Both the position numbers and the translations under genes were made by a program. Below are positions 44,770 through 52,592 of a stretch of DNA of 64,000 bases, one piece after another (the first letter of the stretch is position 1; each line of letters starts with the position of its first letter). The notes under the pieces are model-generated. The model did no database searches. It was not told the origin of the DNA and worked only from the letters and a program-made list of their open reading frames with translations. This DNA comes from Palsa-504 sp963756575 (GTDB taxonomy: Bacteria; Actinomycetota; Actinomycetes; Streptosporangiales; Streptosporangiaceae): contig CAVWOM010000001.1 of assembly GCA_963756575.1 (NCBI GenBank), positions 744,001-808,000 on the forward strand, in the 5' to 3' direction.

Positions 44770-44930
44770 AGAAATCCGCCCGCCCTGACCGGCCCGCGCG
44801 GCCTGAGCCAGCGCCGGGAGGTATCCGACGTTAATGGTCGGCCCGGTGAATCCGGCGCTGTGTAACATGGGTGCGGCTCCTTTCGTGTGAGCGGCCTGGC
44901 GGCCGCTGCGAGCCGGGCCGCCCGGTATTC

Positions 44931-45038
44931 CCCAGCCCCGTCAGCCCGGCCCGGCCCCCCAGCCCCGTCAGCCCGGCCCGGCCCCCCAGCCCCGTCAGCC
45001 CGGCCCGGCCTCCCAGCCCCGTCAGCCCGACCCGGCCC
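44931..45038 (+). repeat. Minisatellite, four 27-nt units
   Basis: Four tandem units beginning CCCAGCCCCGTCAGCCCGGC at 44931, 44958, 44985 and 45012, nearly identical to each other. Twenty-seven bases are nine codons; one frame reads PSPVSPARP repeatedly, but no start, domain or ribosome site supports a protein. Confidence 0.85.
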
Positions 45039-45045
45039 GGCAGCC

Positions 45046-45185
45046 CCCGGATCTCCCGCCCGCCACCCGGCGCCGGCCCCGGGCAGCCACGTCAATGTGA
45101 CTCTGCGGTGGTCAGGACCACGTCGATGTGGCATTGCGGTGGTTGCCGGGGCGCCCCTGGGCGGCCCCGGCCGGTACCGCACGCC
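45046..45185. repeat. 140-bp dispersed repeat, copy 2
   Basis: About 136 of 140 positions match 32031-32170 in the same orientation. It lies inside the MITE-like element, right after the minisatellite. The two internal CCACGTCRATGTG...GGTGGT units, 31 nt apart, are preserved. Confidence 0.8.
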
Positions 45186-45406
45186 CCGCACGCCCCGCAC
45201 GGATCAGGCGCCCCGGACCCGGGCGAAGCAGGCACGAACCGGGGCGCCCCCGGACCGGGCTCACAGAAAAGGAGCCGCACCCGTGTAACATTCACTCGCC
45301 GCTATAGCCAGGCCCGTCGCTCTGGCCACTGAGAGGTCCATGGTCGACGGGCGTATGATCTCGGTCGACGAGCCGGCATAAGCGGCGGCAACTATATAAA
45401 GGGCTC

Positions 45407-46705
45407 ATGGCTGAGTTGCGAGCTGACGACGCCGGGCCCGAAACCCCCGAGGAACGGTCCGCGCGGCCAGCCGCCCGCGGCCTGACGGGGGAGTCGCTCC
45501 CGCTCGCCGTCTGCATCGCGATTTACGGGCTGGTCATGGCGGCCCAGGTCGCCACGCTGAGCCTGTTCCTCGCCAACGCCGTCCGCGTGGCGCCCTTCCT
45601 GGTCGGATTGTTCTTCACCGCCCGCGCGGCTTCGGGGATCGTGGCCGGCCTGGCGACCGGCTGGGTATCGGACCGGATGCGGGACCGGCGGGTGATCTTC
45701 GGCGTCACCAGCCTGGCCGGCGCGGCGGGCGCGCTGTGCCTGGCCCTGCTGCGCGACTACGCGCTGCTGCTCGTGACCAGCATGGTGTTCGCCAGCCTCG
45801 GGGCGGGGACCTTCGGGCAGACGTTCGCCTACGCCAACGAGTTCGCGACCGCGCGCGGGCGGGACGTCACCTTCTTCACGTCCGTCATGCGGTCCGTCTT
45901 CTCCGCGGCCTTTATCGTCGGCCCGCCGCTTGGGTTGTTCATTAGCGCACAGTACGGTTTCCGCGCGCTCTACCTGGGGATGACCGGGCTCTTGCTCGCC
46001 TCCGCGATCATCGGGCGATGGGGTCTGCGCCGTGTCCCGCCGAAGATCTCGCCCGGCGCGGCGGACGGCCGCCGGAAACGCGGAACGGTATGGCGGACGG
46101 TCCGGGGCGGCTCGTCCCGGCCCGCCCGTACCTGGCTGCTGCTCGGTGTCGTGCTGGTCCTGGGCACCGTCAACCAGATGTTCAACATCGACATCTCGCT
46201 GTACGTGACGAAGGATCTGGGGCACCGCCCGCAACTGGCCGGATGGATGCTCGGCCTGGCGGCCGGACTGGAGATACCGGTGATGGTCGCCGCTGGCCGC
46301 GCCGGCCTGCGGGTAGGCCGGGGACGGCTCGTCGGCTTGTCCGCGGTCCTGGCCGCCGTGTCGTTCTGCCTGCTGCCGTTGGCGGCTTCGGCCGTGGCGC
46401 TGCTCGGGCTCGCGGCGCTGAACGGCATCTGGCAGGGCGTCGCGCTGAGCATCCCGATGGTCATGATCCAGGACGAAGTACCGGGCGGCACGGGCACCTC
46501 GTCCTCGCTGTACGGCGCCGCCTTCGGGGCGGCGGCGATGATCGCCGGGGCGGTCACCGGCGCGACCGCGTCGGCGCTCGGATACGGAAACGTCTTCTGG
46601 GTATGCGCCGCCTTGTCCGCCGTCGCCGCCCTCGGGATGCTCGCCCGCCACGCGCTCGGCCGCCGGACCCGGCCGGAGCCCATGCTGGATTCCAGGCGAG
46701 CTTAG
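45407..46705 (+). CDS. MFS transporter (12-helix, multidrug-efflux type)
   Basis: A 432-residue protein with two six-helix halves. The first begins LPLAVCIAIYGLVMAAQVAT. The loop 2-3 signature reads GLATGWVSDRMRDRRVIFGV. Further helices are LVTSMVFASLGAGTFGQTFA and FSAAFIVGPPLGLFISAQYG. The second half starts TWLLLGVVLVLGTVNQMFNI, with GRAGLRVGRGRLVGLSAVLA as its signature loop. The C-terminal pattern resembles sugar-efflux (SetA-type) MFS proteins. It stands alone; an AT-rich ACTATATAAAGGG lies just upstream of the ATG. Confidence 0.88.
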   Translation: MAELRADDAGPETPEERSARPAARGLTGESLPLAVCIAIYGLVMAAQVATLSLFLANAVRVAPFLVGLFFTARAASGIVAGLATGWVSDRMRDRRVIFGVTSLAGAAGALCLALLRDYALLLVTSMVFASLGAGTFGQTFAYANEFATARGRDVTFFTSVMRSVFSAAFIVGPPLGLFISAQYGFRALYLGMTGLLLASAIIGRWGLRRVPPKISPGAADGRRKRGTVWRTVRGGSSRPARTWLLLGVVLVLGTVNQMFNIDISLYVTKDLGHRPQLAGWMLGLAAGLEIPVMVAAGRAGLRVGRGRLVGLSAVLAAVSFCLLPLAASAVALLGLAALNGIWQGVALSIPMVMIQDEVPGGTGTSSSLYGAAFGAAAMIAGAVTGATASALGYGNVFWVCAALSAVAALGMLARHALGRRTRPEPMLDSRRA

Positions 46706-46708
46706 CGG

Positions 46709-46730
46709 CCCGCTCCGGAACCCGAGCGGG
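46709..46730 (+). terminator. Hairpin terminator after the MFS gene
   Basis: CCCGCTC and GAGCGGG form a 7-bp stem around an 8-nt loop, 4 bp after the MFS stop. There is no T-run. It could serve both this gene and the convergent VOC gene. Confidence 0.5.
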
Positions 46731-46833
46731 GCGCGGTCACATCAGAGCTGCCGCCGTCAGCCCCACAGCATGACGAACGTCGTCTGCGAAATCCCGCGGT
46801 CGTTCCCAGGCGGAGCACAGCGTCACGCCGCTG

Positions 46834-47214
46834 TCAGCGGCCGTCGTCCGCCTCTTCCTCCAGGTACACCAGCCCGTTGCCGTCCGGGTCGGCGAAGAAG
46901 AACATGGGCGGGGCGCCGTCGAGGTGGACGACTTCGTCGTTGTGCAGCTTCGCGCCTGCCTGGCGAAGCCGCGCGTGAGCGGTCTCGGCGCTGGTCGTGC
47001 CCAGCCGGACGGCCATCGGGATCTCACTGTCCGGCGGCAGCAGCACCAGGCCGACACTCGATCCCGGCGGCACCACTTCCACCAGCCTGGCCCCGGGCCA
47101 TACCTCGATGTCGGTACGCAGCTCGCAGCCGAGCACCGTGGTGTAGAACTCCAGCGCCCGGTCCTGATCGGCCACCGGGATCGACACGCTCTGGACTCTC
47201 GTCGTCATGGTCAT
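46834..47214 (-). CDS. VOC-superfamily (glyoxalase/bleomycin-resistance-like) protein
   Basis: A 126-residue protein with two beta-alpha-beta-beta-beta units: VQSVSIPVADQDRALEFYTT, VLGCELRTDIEVWPGARLVE, then SAETAHARLRQAGAKLHNDE and MFFFADPDGNGLVYLEEE. The typical metal-ligand Glu positions are near WPGARLVEVV and LVYLEE, while the first His is replaced (SVSIPV). It may bind or convert a small molecule. ATG 47214 or 47208 are both possible. Confidence 0.85.
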   Translation of the reverse strand: MTMTTRVQSVSIPVADQDRALEFYTTVLGCELRTDIEVWPGARLVEVVPPGSSVGLVLLPPDSEIPMAVRLGTTSAETAHARLRQAGAKLHNDEVVHLDGAPPMFFFADPDGNGLVYLEEEADDGR

Positions 47215-47275
47215 ACTCGCTAAGACGGGCGGCCGCAGGGAAAATCATCGCGCTCGAAGGGACCCAGCCGGCGGG

Positions 47276-48808
47276 TCAGGCCGGCGAAGTGCCGGCGTCC
47301 GGGATCGAGGCCGGGGCGGGAGTGGGCTGGACGTGCTCCGGCTGGTCAGGGCGGCTGAGCGGTCCGCTGCGGAACAGCGTGACCGCGACGATCGCGCCGC
47401 CGGTCAAGATGGCGGCCGACCACCAGAAGACGGTGCTGTAGCCGTGGATCAGCGCCTGCCCGGTCACCTGCGGGCTGGGACGGCCGCGGGCGGATATGTA
47501 GCTGGCGACGGAACTCGCGAAGATCGTGTTGAGCAGCGAGGTGCCGATCGACCCGCCGAGCTGCTGCCCGGTGTTGACGGTGGCGGCGGCGACGCCCGCG
47601 TCCTGGGGCGGCACGCCGAAGGTCCCGGTGTTGAAGACCGGCGCGAACACCAGGCCCAGGCCCAGGCCCATCATCAGCAGCGACGGCAGCACGTTGGCCG
47701 CGTAGCTGGAGTGCACGCCGATCCGGGTCAGCAGGGCCAGGCCGGCCGCCGCCAGGATCATCCCGGTCGGCGCCAGCGGCCGGGGCCCGAAGCGGGGCAT
47801 CAGCACGATGTTGCTGCTGATCGAGGCCGTCATGATGCCGGCCACCATCGGCAGGAACGCCAGCCCGGTGATGACGGGCGAGAATCCCAGGGTCTGCTGC
47901 AGGTAATAGGTGAGGAACAACAAGATGCCGAACATGCCCGCCGACGCGATCAGCATGGTCAGGTAGGCGCCGCCCCGGTTCCGGTCGGTCACCACCCGGG
48001 GCGGCAGCAGCGGCTGCGGCGCACGGGCCTGCCGGAAGCCGAACAAGGCCACCAGTACCACCCCAGCCGCCAGGAAGCCCCAGGTCGAAGGCGCGTGCCA
48101 GCTGTGCAGGGCGGCGTTGGAGAAGCCGTAGACGATGCAGAACATGCCGGCCGAGACCAGCGCCGCGCCGGGCAGGTCCATCTTCGGCCGGCCCAGCGCG
48201 GGGTGGCGGGGCAGCAGGATCGCCGCGCCCGTGGCGGCCAGGCCGGCGAAGAACAGGTTCACGTACAGGCACCACCGCCAGGACAGGTACTCGGTCAGCA
48301 CCCCGCCCAGCAGCAGCCCCACCGCGCCGCCCGCACCGGCGACGGCGCCGTACACGCCGAACGCCCGGCCGCGCTCGGCCGGGTCGCTGAACGTCACGGC
48401 CAGCAGCGACAGCGCCGCCGGCGCGAGCAGCGCACCGAACGCGCCCTGGCAGGCCCGCGCCGCCACCAGCATGCCGAAGTTCTGCGCGGCGCCGCCCACC
48501 GCGGACGCGGCGGCGAAGCCGATCAGGCCGGCCAGGAACGTCACCTTGCGGCCCAGCAGGTCGGACAGCTTGCCGCCGAGCAGCAGCAGGCTGCCGAACG
48601 CCAGCGCGTACGCGGTGACCACCCACTGCCGGTCCACGATGGTGAAATGCAGGGACCGCTGCGCCGACGGCAGCGCGATGTTCATGATCGTCGCATCCAG
48701 GACGATCATCAGCTGGGCGAGTGCGATGATCCCCAGGACCAGCCACCGCCTGGGGTCTGGCGCCCCGGCGCCGTCCGGTGACCGCCCAACCTGTCCGCCG
48801 TCTGACAT
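47276..48808 (-). CDS. MFS drug exporter, DHA2 (EmrB/QacA) 14-helix family
   Basis: A 510-residue protein from ATG 48808 with GAGG at 5 nt. It opens WLVLGIIALAQLMIVLDATI, with motif D1-like MNIALPSAQRSLHF. Motif A follows as GKLSDLLGRKVTFLAG, and motif C as GVYGAVAGAGGAVGLLLGGV, then LTEYLSWRWCLYVNLFFAGL. The extra central helices (TWGFLAAGVVLVALFGF) make fourteen. This family uses the proton gradient to expel drugs. It is divergent from the sigma-factor gene. Confidence 0.92.
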   Translation of the reverse strand: MSDGGQVGRSPDGAGAPDPRRWLVLGIIALAQLMIVLDATIMNIALPSAQRSLHFTIVDRQWVVTAYALAFGSLLLLGGKLSDLLGRKVTFLAGLIGFAAASAVGGAAQNFGMLVAARACQGAFGALLAPAALSLLAVTFSDPAERGRAFGVYGAVAGAGGAVGLLLGGVLTEYLSWRWCLYVNLFFAGLAATGAAILLPRHPALGRPKMDLPGAALVSAGMFCIVYGFSNAALHSWHAPSTWGFLAAGVVLVALFGFRQARAPQPLLPPRVVTDRNRGGAYLTMLIASAGMFGILLFLTYYLQQTLGFSPVITGLAFLPMVAGIMTASISSNIVLMPRFGPRPLAPTGMILAAAGLALLTRIGVHSSYAANVLPSLLMMGLGLGLVFAPVFNTGTFGVPPQDAGVAAATVNTGQQLGGSIGTSLLNTIFASSVASYISARGRPSPQVTGQALIHGYSTVFWWSAAILTGGAIVAVTLFRSGPLSRPDQPEHVQPTPAPASIPDAGTSPA

Positions 48809-48923
48809 ATGCCCTCGCCCGTCCTGATCCGGAGCTGATGCCTCCGGTTCGGAGCATAACACAGCGCTAAGGGCCGAGGTCGACCCGGATTCCGGGTGCC
48901 GAAGGCGGCGTCGGTCGCGGACA

Positions 48924-48975
48924 GCGGGGTCTCGGTGACCCCGCCAGTAAGAAGGCCCGGGCCGGCCTGGCCCGG
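48924..48975. other. Two adjacent hairpins upstream of the sigma-factor gene
   Basis: GCGGGGTC and GACCCCGC (48924-48944) form an 8-bp stem with a 5-nt loop. CCGGGCC and GGCCCGG (48957-48975) form a 7-bp stem with a 5-nt loop. They sit in the 382-bp gap (48809-49190) that must hold both divergent promoters. The role is unknown; attenuation or a leftover terminator is possible. Confidence 0.4.
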
Positions 48976-49190
48976 CGCCTCGCCGGACGTTACCTAGCCT
49001 GGCGGCCGCTGCAAGGGTGATACTCCGAGAGTGGAAGCTGATAACCCGGCCCCCGGGCGTTAATGGAGGCCGGGACAGTGCCAGCACTGCCGGCCGCGCC
49101 CATCGGACCCGCCGGCATCGTGCAGTATTTGAGGGTGCGCGGGCTGGGTGATGGCCTGGCCTGCGGCCGGTGGTCTCAGAGGCGGGGAGG

Positions 49191-50756
49191 ATGAGCAGGC
49201 GTAACAGCAGGAAAGGCAAAGCCCGGCGCCGTGCGGAGCGTGACCGCCAGCCGGCGACCGAGCGCGAGCTGAAGCGTCCCGGGAGCCCGGACCAGGTCGC
49301 GCGGGCCGCCCGGGTTCAGGCGGCTCCGCCGCCAGGCGGTCCTGGTTCTCCGGACGCGGAGGAGCATGGTTCCGAGCTGCGCTCCGACGCCGCCGACGGC
49401 CCGATCGCGACGGATCCCGAAGCGGCGGGTCCCGGTGCGGACACGGTTCTGGGAAACGCGGATCTGGAGAACGCGGATCTGGGGAACGCTGATCTGGGGA
49501 ATGCGGTTCCCGGCGACTTCGGCGATTTTGACCCGGACGACGCCGACTTGCAGGCCGTGCTCGCCGAGGTGGACCTAGGCGAGGCCGACCTCGGCGATAC
49601 CGACGACCTGGCGGGCGACGCCGGCGGACCGGAAGAACCGGAAGAACCCGAAGAAGCGGTCGGGCCCGGGTACCCCGAGGGCTCCCAGCCTGGCCAGCCG
49701 TCCGCGGACGCCAACGGCGCAGGGCCCGGCGGGCCGGCCGCCCGCGTGGCCAAGCCTTCCGGGGACGGCGCCGACGAGGAGATGTTCGTCTTCGGCGATG
49801 ACGACGACGATGATCTCCCGGCCGCGCGCGTCCTGGTGGCGGGCGCCACGGCGGACCCGGTCAAGGATTACCTCAAGCAGATCGGCAAGGTGCACCTGCT
49901 CAACGCCGAGCAGGAAGTCGAGCTGGCCAAGCGGATCGAGGCGGGCCTGTTCGCCGAGGAGAAGCTGGCCGAGCACGGCGCCAGCCTGCGGGAAAGCGAC
50001 CGGTACGACCTGGAGTGGGTCGCCGAGGACGGGCGGCGCGCCAAGGACCACCTGCTCGAGGCCAACCTGCGGCTGGTCGTCTCGCTGGCCAAGCGGTACA
50101 CCGGCCGGGGGATGCTGTTCCTGGACCTGATCCAGGAGGGCAACCTGGGGCTGATCCGGGCGGTGGAGAAGTTCGACTACACCAAGGGCTACAAGTTCTC
50201 CACGTACGCCACCTGGTGGATCCGGCAGGCGATCACCCGGGCCATGGCCGACCAGGCCCGCACCATCCGCATTCCGGTGCACATGGTCGAGGTGATCAAC
50301 AAGCTGGCCCGGGTGCAGCGGCAGATGCTGCAGGACCTGGGCCGGGAGCCGACCCCGGATGAGCTGGCGGTCGAGCTGGACATGACGCCGGAGAAGGTCA
50401 CCGAGGTGCAGAAGTACGGCCGTGAGCCGATCTCGCTGCACACCCCGCTGGGCGAGGACGGCGACAGCGAGTTCGGTGACCTGATCGAGGACTCCGAGGC
50501 GATCCAGCCCGGCGAGGCGGTCAGCTTCACCCTGCTCCAGGAGCAGCTGCACTCGGTGCTGGACACGCTGTCCGAGCGTGAGGCGGGCGTGGTGTCCCTG
50601 CGGTTCGGGCTGATCGACGGGCAGCCCAAGACGCTGGATGAGATCGGCAAGGTGTACGGCGTGACCCGCGAGCGGATCCGCCAGATCGAGTCCAAGACCA
50701 TGTCCAAGCTGCGCCACACGTCCCGGTCCGACCTCCTGCGCGACTACCTGGACTGA
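49191..50756 (+). CDS. RNA polymerase sigma factor, RpoD/HrdB-like
   Basis: A 521-residue sigma-70 protein. ATG 49191 is chosen with AGAGG 8 nt upstream; GTG 49170 is an alternative. The first about 210 residues are not conserved: a basic start, then an acidic region with pentapeptide-like ADLGN units at about 85-105 and Glu/Pro stretches. Regions 1.2 to 4.2 follow: DPVKDYLKQIGKVHLLNAEQ, LRLVVSLAKRYTGRGMLFLD, then LIQEGNLGLIRAVEKFDYTK, YKFSTYATWWIRQAITRAMA, and region 4.2 VYGVTRERIRQIESKTMSKL. It is a principal or principal-like factor (group 1/2); its context does not tell which. Confidence 0.92.
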   Translation: MSRRNSRKGKARRRAERDRQPATERELKRPGSPDQVARAARVQAAPPPGGPGSPDAEEHGSELRSDAADGPIATDPEAAGPGADTVLGNADLENADLGNADLGNAVPGDFGDFDPDDADLQAVLAEVDLGEADLGDTDDLAGDAGGPEEPEEPEEAVGPGYPEGSQPGQPSADANGAGPGGPAARVAKPSGDGADEEMFVFGDDDDDDLPAARVLVAGATADPVKDYLKQIGKVHLLNAEQEVELAKRIEAGLFAEEKLAEHGASLRESDRYDLEWVAEDGRRAKDHLLEANLRLVVSLAKRYTGRGMLFLDLIQEGNLGLIRAVEKFDYTKGYKFSTYATWWIRQAITRAMADQARTIRIPVHMVEVINKLARVQRQMLQDLGREPTPDELAVELDMTPEKVTEVQKYGREPISLHTPLGEDGDSEFGDLIEDSEAIQPGEAVSFTLLQEQLHSVLDTLSEREAGVVSLRFGLIDGQPKTLDEIGKVYGVTRERIRQIESKTMSKLRHTSRSDLLRDYLD

Positions 50757-50779
50757 CCTCACCATCAAAGCCCAGGTCA

Positions 50780-51316
50780 CTAGCCGAAGGTGAACGCATA
50801 GACACCGATGCCCGGGTCGGCGAAGGAGATCTCGAAGGTGCGGTCCGTGATGGGGCCGCCCTGGCGGATGAGCTGGTAGAGCCGTTGCCCGGTCACCGTC
50901 CCGTGGCCGTCGCCATCGGTGTCGGCCCCGCTCGCCGCGTCCGGCGGCTGCCCGTCGATGAGCACGCGGAACGGCGCCGGGGCGTCGCCCAGTCGGCGGC
51001 CGCTTCGGCGCCGCGGGCCTCGACGGGGGCCGGCTCGGGCCAGGTGCCGCCCGTCCCGGCCTCGGCCAGCAGCTGCTGGATGACCATTTCCGACTGCTGG
51101 TATTCGCCCTCGCCGAAGTGGTGGTGCCGGATCCGTCCCTGCGCGTCGGCGAAGTACAGCGCGGGCCAGGACCACCTTCCCGCGCAGGCCCGCCGCGGTC
51201 AGTGGCGGCGAGTTGAGCCATCCGGTCGCGCCGTCGAGCGACGGCAGCTCGCCCTCGTCCGGCAGCCGTAGCGAGGACGTGTGCAGCCCGGCGGGCGCAC
51301 GCCAGTGCAGGTTCAT
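50780..51316 (-). pseudogene. Redoxin (TlpA/DipZ C-terminal-like) gene with the active site deleted
   Basis: The N-terminal part reads DEGELPSLDGATGWLNSPPL, then TAAGLRGKVVL. In another frame it jumps to WPALYFADAQGRIRHHHFGE, then GEYQQSEMVIQQLLAEAG. A second shift leads to FRVLIDGQPPDAASGADTDG and GQRLYQLIRQGGPITDRTFE. The normal protein has the thioredoxin segment with a Cys-X-X-Cys-type site between GKVVLVDFW and WPALYF; that stretch (about 60 residues) is missing, with a TGG junction. It cannot be a working redoxin. The stretch 51317-51626 beyond it holds no convincing gene. Confidence 0.78.
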
Positions 51317-51626
51317 GACGGTGCCTTTCTTGATGGCCCTCCCCGGCCCGGGAGCCTCCGGTTCCTACCGCCCTACGGTCGCATCCGGCGCGGGTTCCTC
51401 GCACCCGTAGCGCACCCCGGCCTGCGGGTACGGGCACTGGTCTGCGGGATTCGCGAAGGCTACGCCGAGGTCGGCGACCTGCGGCTGGGCCACCGCGATG
51501 GACCCGAGCGCGTCAACGAGCTGCTCACTGACGGCGCCGAACCACCCGCTCTTGTCCGGCGGCGGCGGGTCTGGTAACCCTGGCCATCGGGGCCGCCGCA
51601 CGCGGACCGGGACGGGAGTGCCATCG

Positions 51627-52592
51627 ATGAAGGCTGCGCGCTGGACCGGCCTGGGCCGGGTGGAGTGCGAAGACGTGCCGGTGCCGCCGGTCGCGGACGG
51701 CGAGGTCGGAGTCCGGACCGTCTACGCCTCCATCTGCGGGTCCGACCTGCACGAGGTGTTCTTCGCGACGCCGCCGCCGTCGATGGCGGCCGGGCACCCC
51801 GGGCACGAGAGCGTCGGCGAGGTGGTGGAGTCGCGCTGTCCGGGCTTCGCGCCGGGGGACCGCGTGCTGACCGTCCCGCACGCCGCCGACGGCCGCTGCC
51901 TGGCCGAGTTCCAGGCGCTGCCCGGCTCGGCCTGCGTCCTCCTGCCGGCGGCGGCCGAGCTCAGCCACGTGCTGATGGCGCAGCAGCTCGGCACGGTCGT
52001 CTACGCCCTGCGCCGCCGCCCGCTCAACCTCGTCGGCCGCGATGTCGCCGTCATCGGGCAGGGCTCCGCGGGTGCCTTCTTCACCTTCCTGCTCAAGCGG
52101 GCCGGGGCGGCGCGCGTGCTGGTCTCGGACCTCTCGCCCGCGCGGCTGGCCTACGGCCGCCAGCTGGGGGCGGACCTGGCCGTGGACGCGGGCAGCACCG
52201 ACTTCCGGGCCGCGGTGCTGGCGGAGACCGGCGGCCGGGGCGCCGACTTGGTCGTGGAGGCGGTCGGCAGCCGGGAGACGTTCCCGCTGAGCCTGGAACT
52301 GGCCGCGGTCGAGGCGAGCGTTCTGTGGTTCGGCCTGGCGGAAGGAACCGCTGACTACCCCATCGCGTTCGACTACTTCTTCCGGCGCAAGCTGACCGCC
52401 TACTCGGCGTACGGCGCCCAGGGGGAGCCGGGCCTGGAGTCGTTCCGGTACGCCCTGCGGCTGATCGCCGACGCCGCGATCGACGTATCCCCGCTGCTCA
52501 GCCACATGCTGCCGATCGAGGAAGTCGGCGCGGCCTTCCGCATCGCCCGGGAACGGACCGGCAGCGCCCTGAAGGTCTCCGTCAAGTTCTGA
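51627..52592 (+). CDS. Zinc-type medium-chain alcohol dehydrogenase
   Basis: A 321-residue MDR protein from ATG 51627 with GACGGGAG upstream. It starts KAARWTGLGRVECEDVPVPP. The catalytic zinc region has Cys in ASICGSDLHEVFF and His/Glu in AAGHPGHESVGEVV. The four-Cys structural zinc loop is absent. The Rossmann motif is VAVIGQGSAGAFFTFLLKRA, the NAD(H)-discriminating acid is in VLVSDLSPARLAYG, and LVVEAVGSRETFPLSLELA follows. Resembles threonine/sorbitol-dehydrogenase-like proteins. It converges with the ligase gene, overlapping it by 11 bp. Confidence 0.88.
   Translation: MKAARWTGLGRVECEDVPVPPVADGEVGVRTVYASICGSDLHEVFFATPPPSMAAGHPGHESVGEVVESRCPGFAPGDRVLTVPHAADGRCLAEFQALPGSACVLLPAAAELSHVLMAQQLGTVVYALRRRPLNLVGRDVAVIGQGSAGAFFTFLLKRAGAARVLVSDLSPARLAYGRQLGADLAVDAGSTDFRAAVLAETGGRGADLVVEAVGSRETFPLSLELAAVEASVLWFGLAEGTADYPIAFDYFFRRKLTAYSAYGAQGEPGLESFRYALRLIADAAIDVSPLLSHMLPIEEVGAAFRIARERTGSALKVSVKF

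Larger units (their letters stand above)
44861..45290. mobile_element. MITE-like element with 31-bp terminal inverted repeats
   Basis: 44861-44891 and 45260-45290 are inverted copies matching at 27 of 31 positions (shared core GGGTGCGGCTCCTTT). The 430-bp interval encodes no transposase. It contains a 27-nt minisatellite and copy 2 of the 140-bp dispersed repeat. No target duplication is obvious. On the minus strand the left repeat also looks like a ribosome site and start (AAAGGAG, then ATG), so part of the similarity could reflect duplicated gene leaders. Confidence 0.6.

Noticed and set aside
44871..45332. Protein of PSPVSPARP repeats
   Set aside because: The frame exists only because of the 27-nt minisatellite and the dispersed repeat; no start signal or conserved domain.
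51281..51577. Plus-strand frame before the dehydrogenase, with GYAEVGDLRLGHRDGPERVN
   Set aside because: No family match by eye, no ribosome site, and it overlaps the broken redoxin gene; too weak to call.
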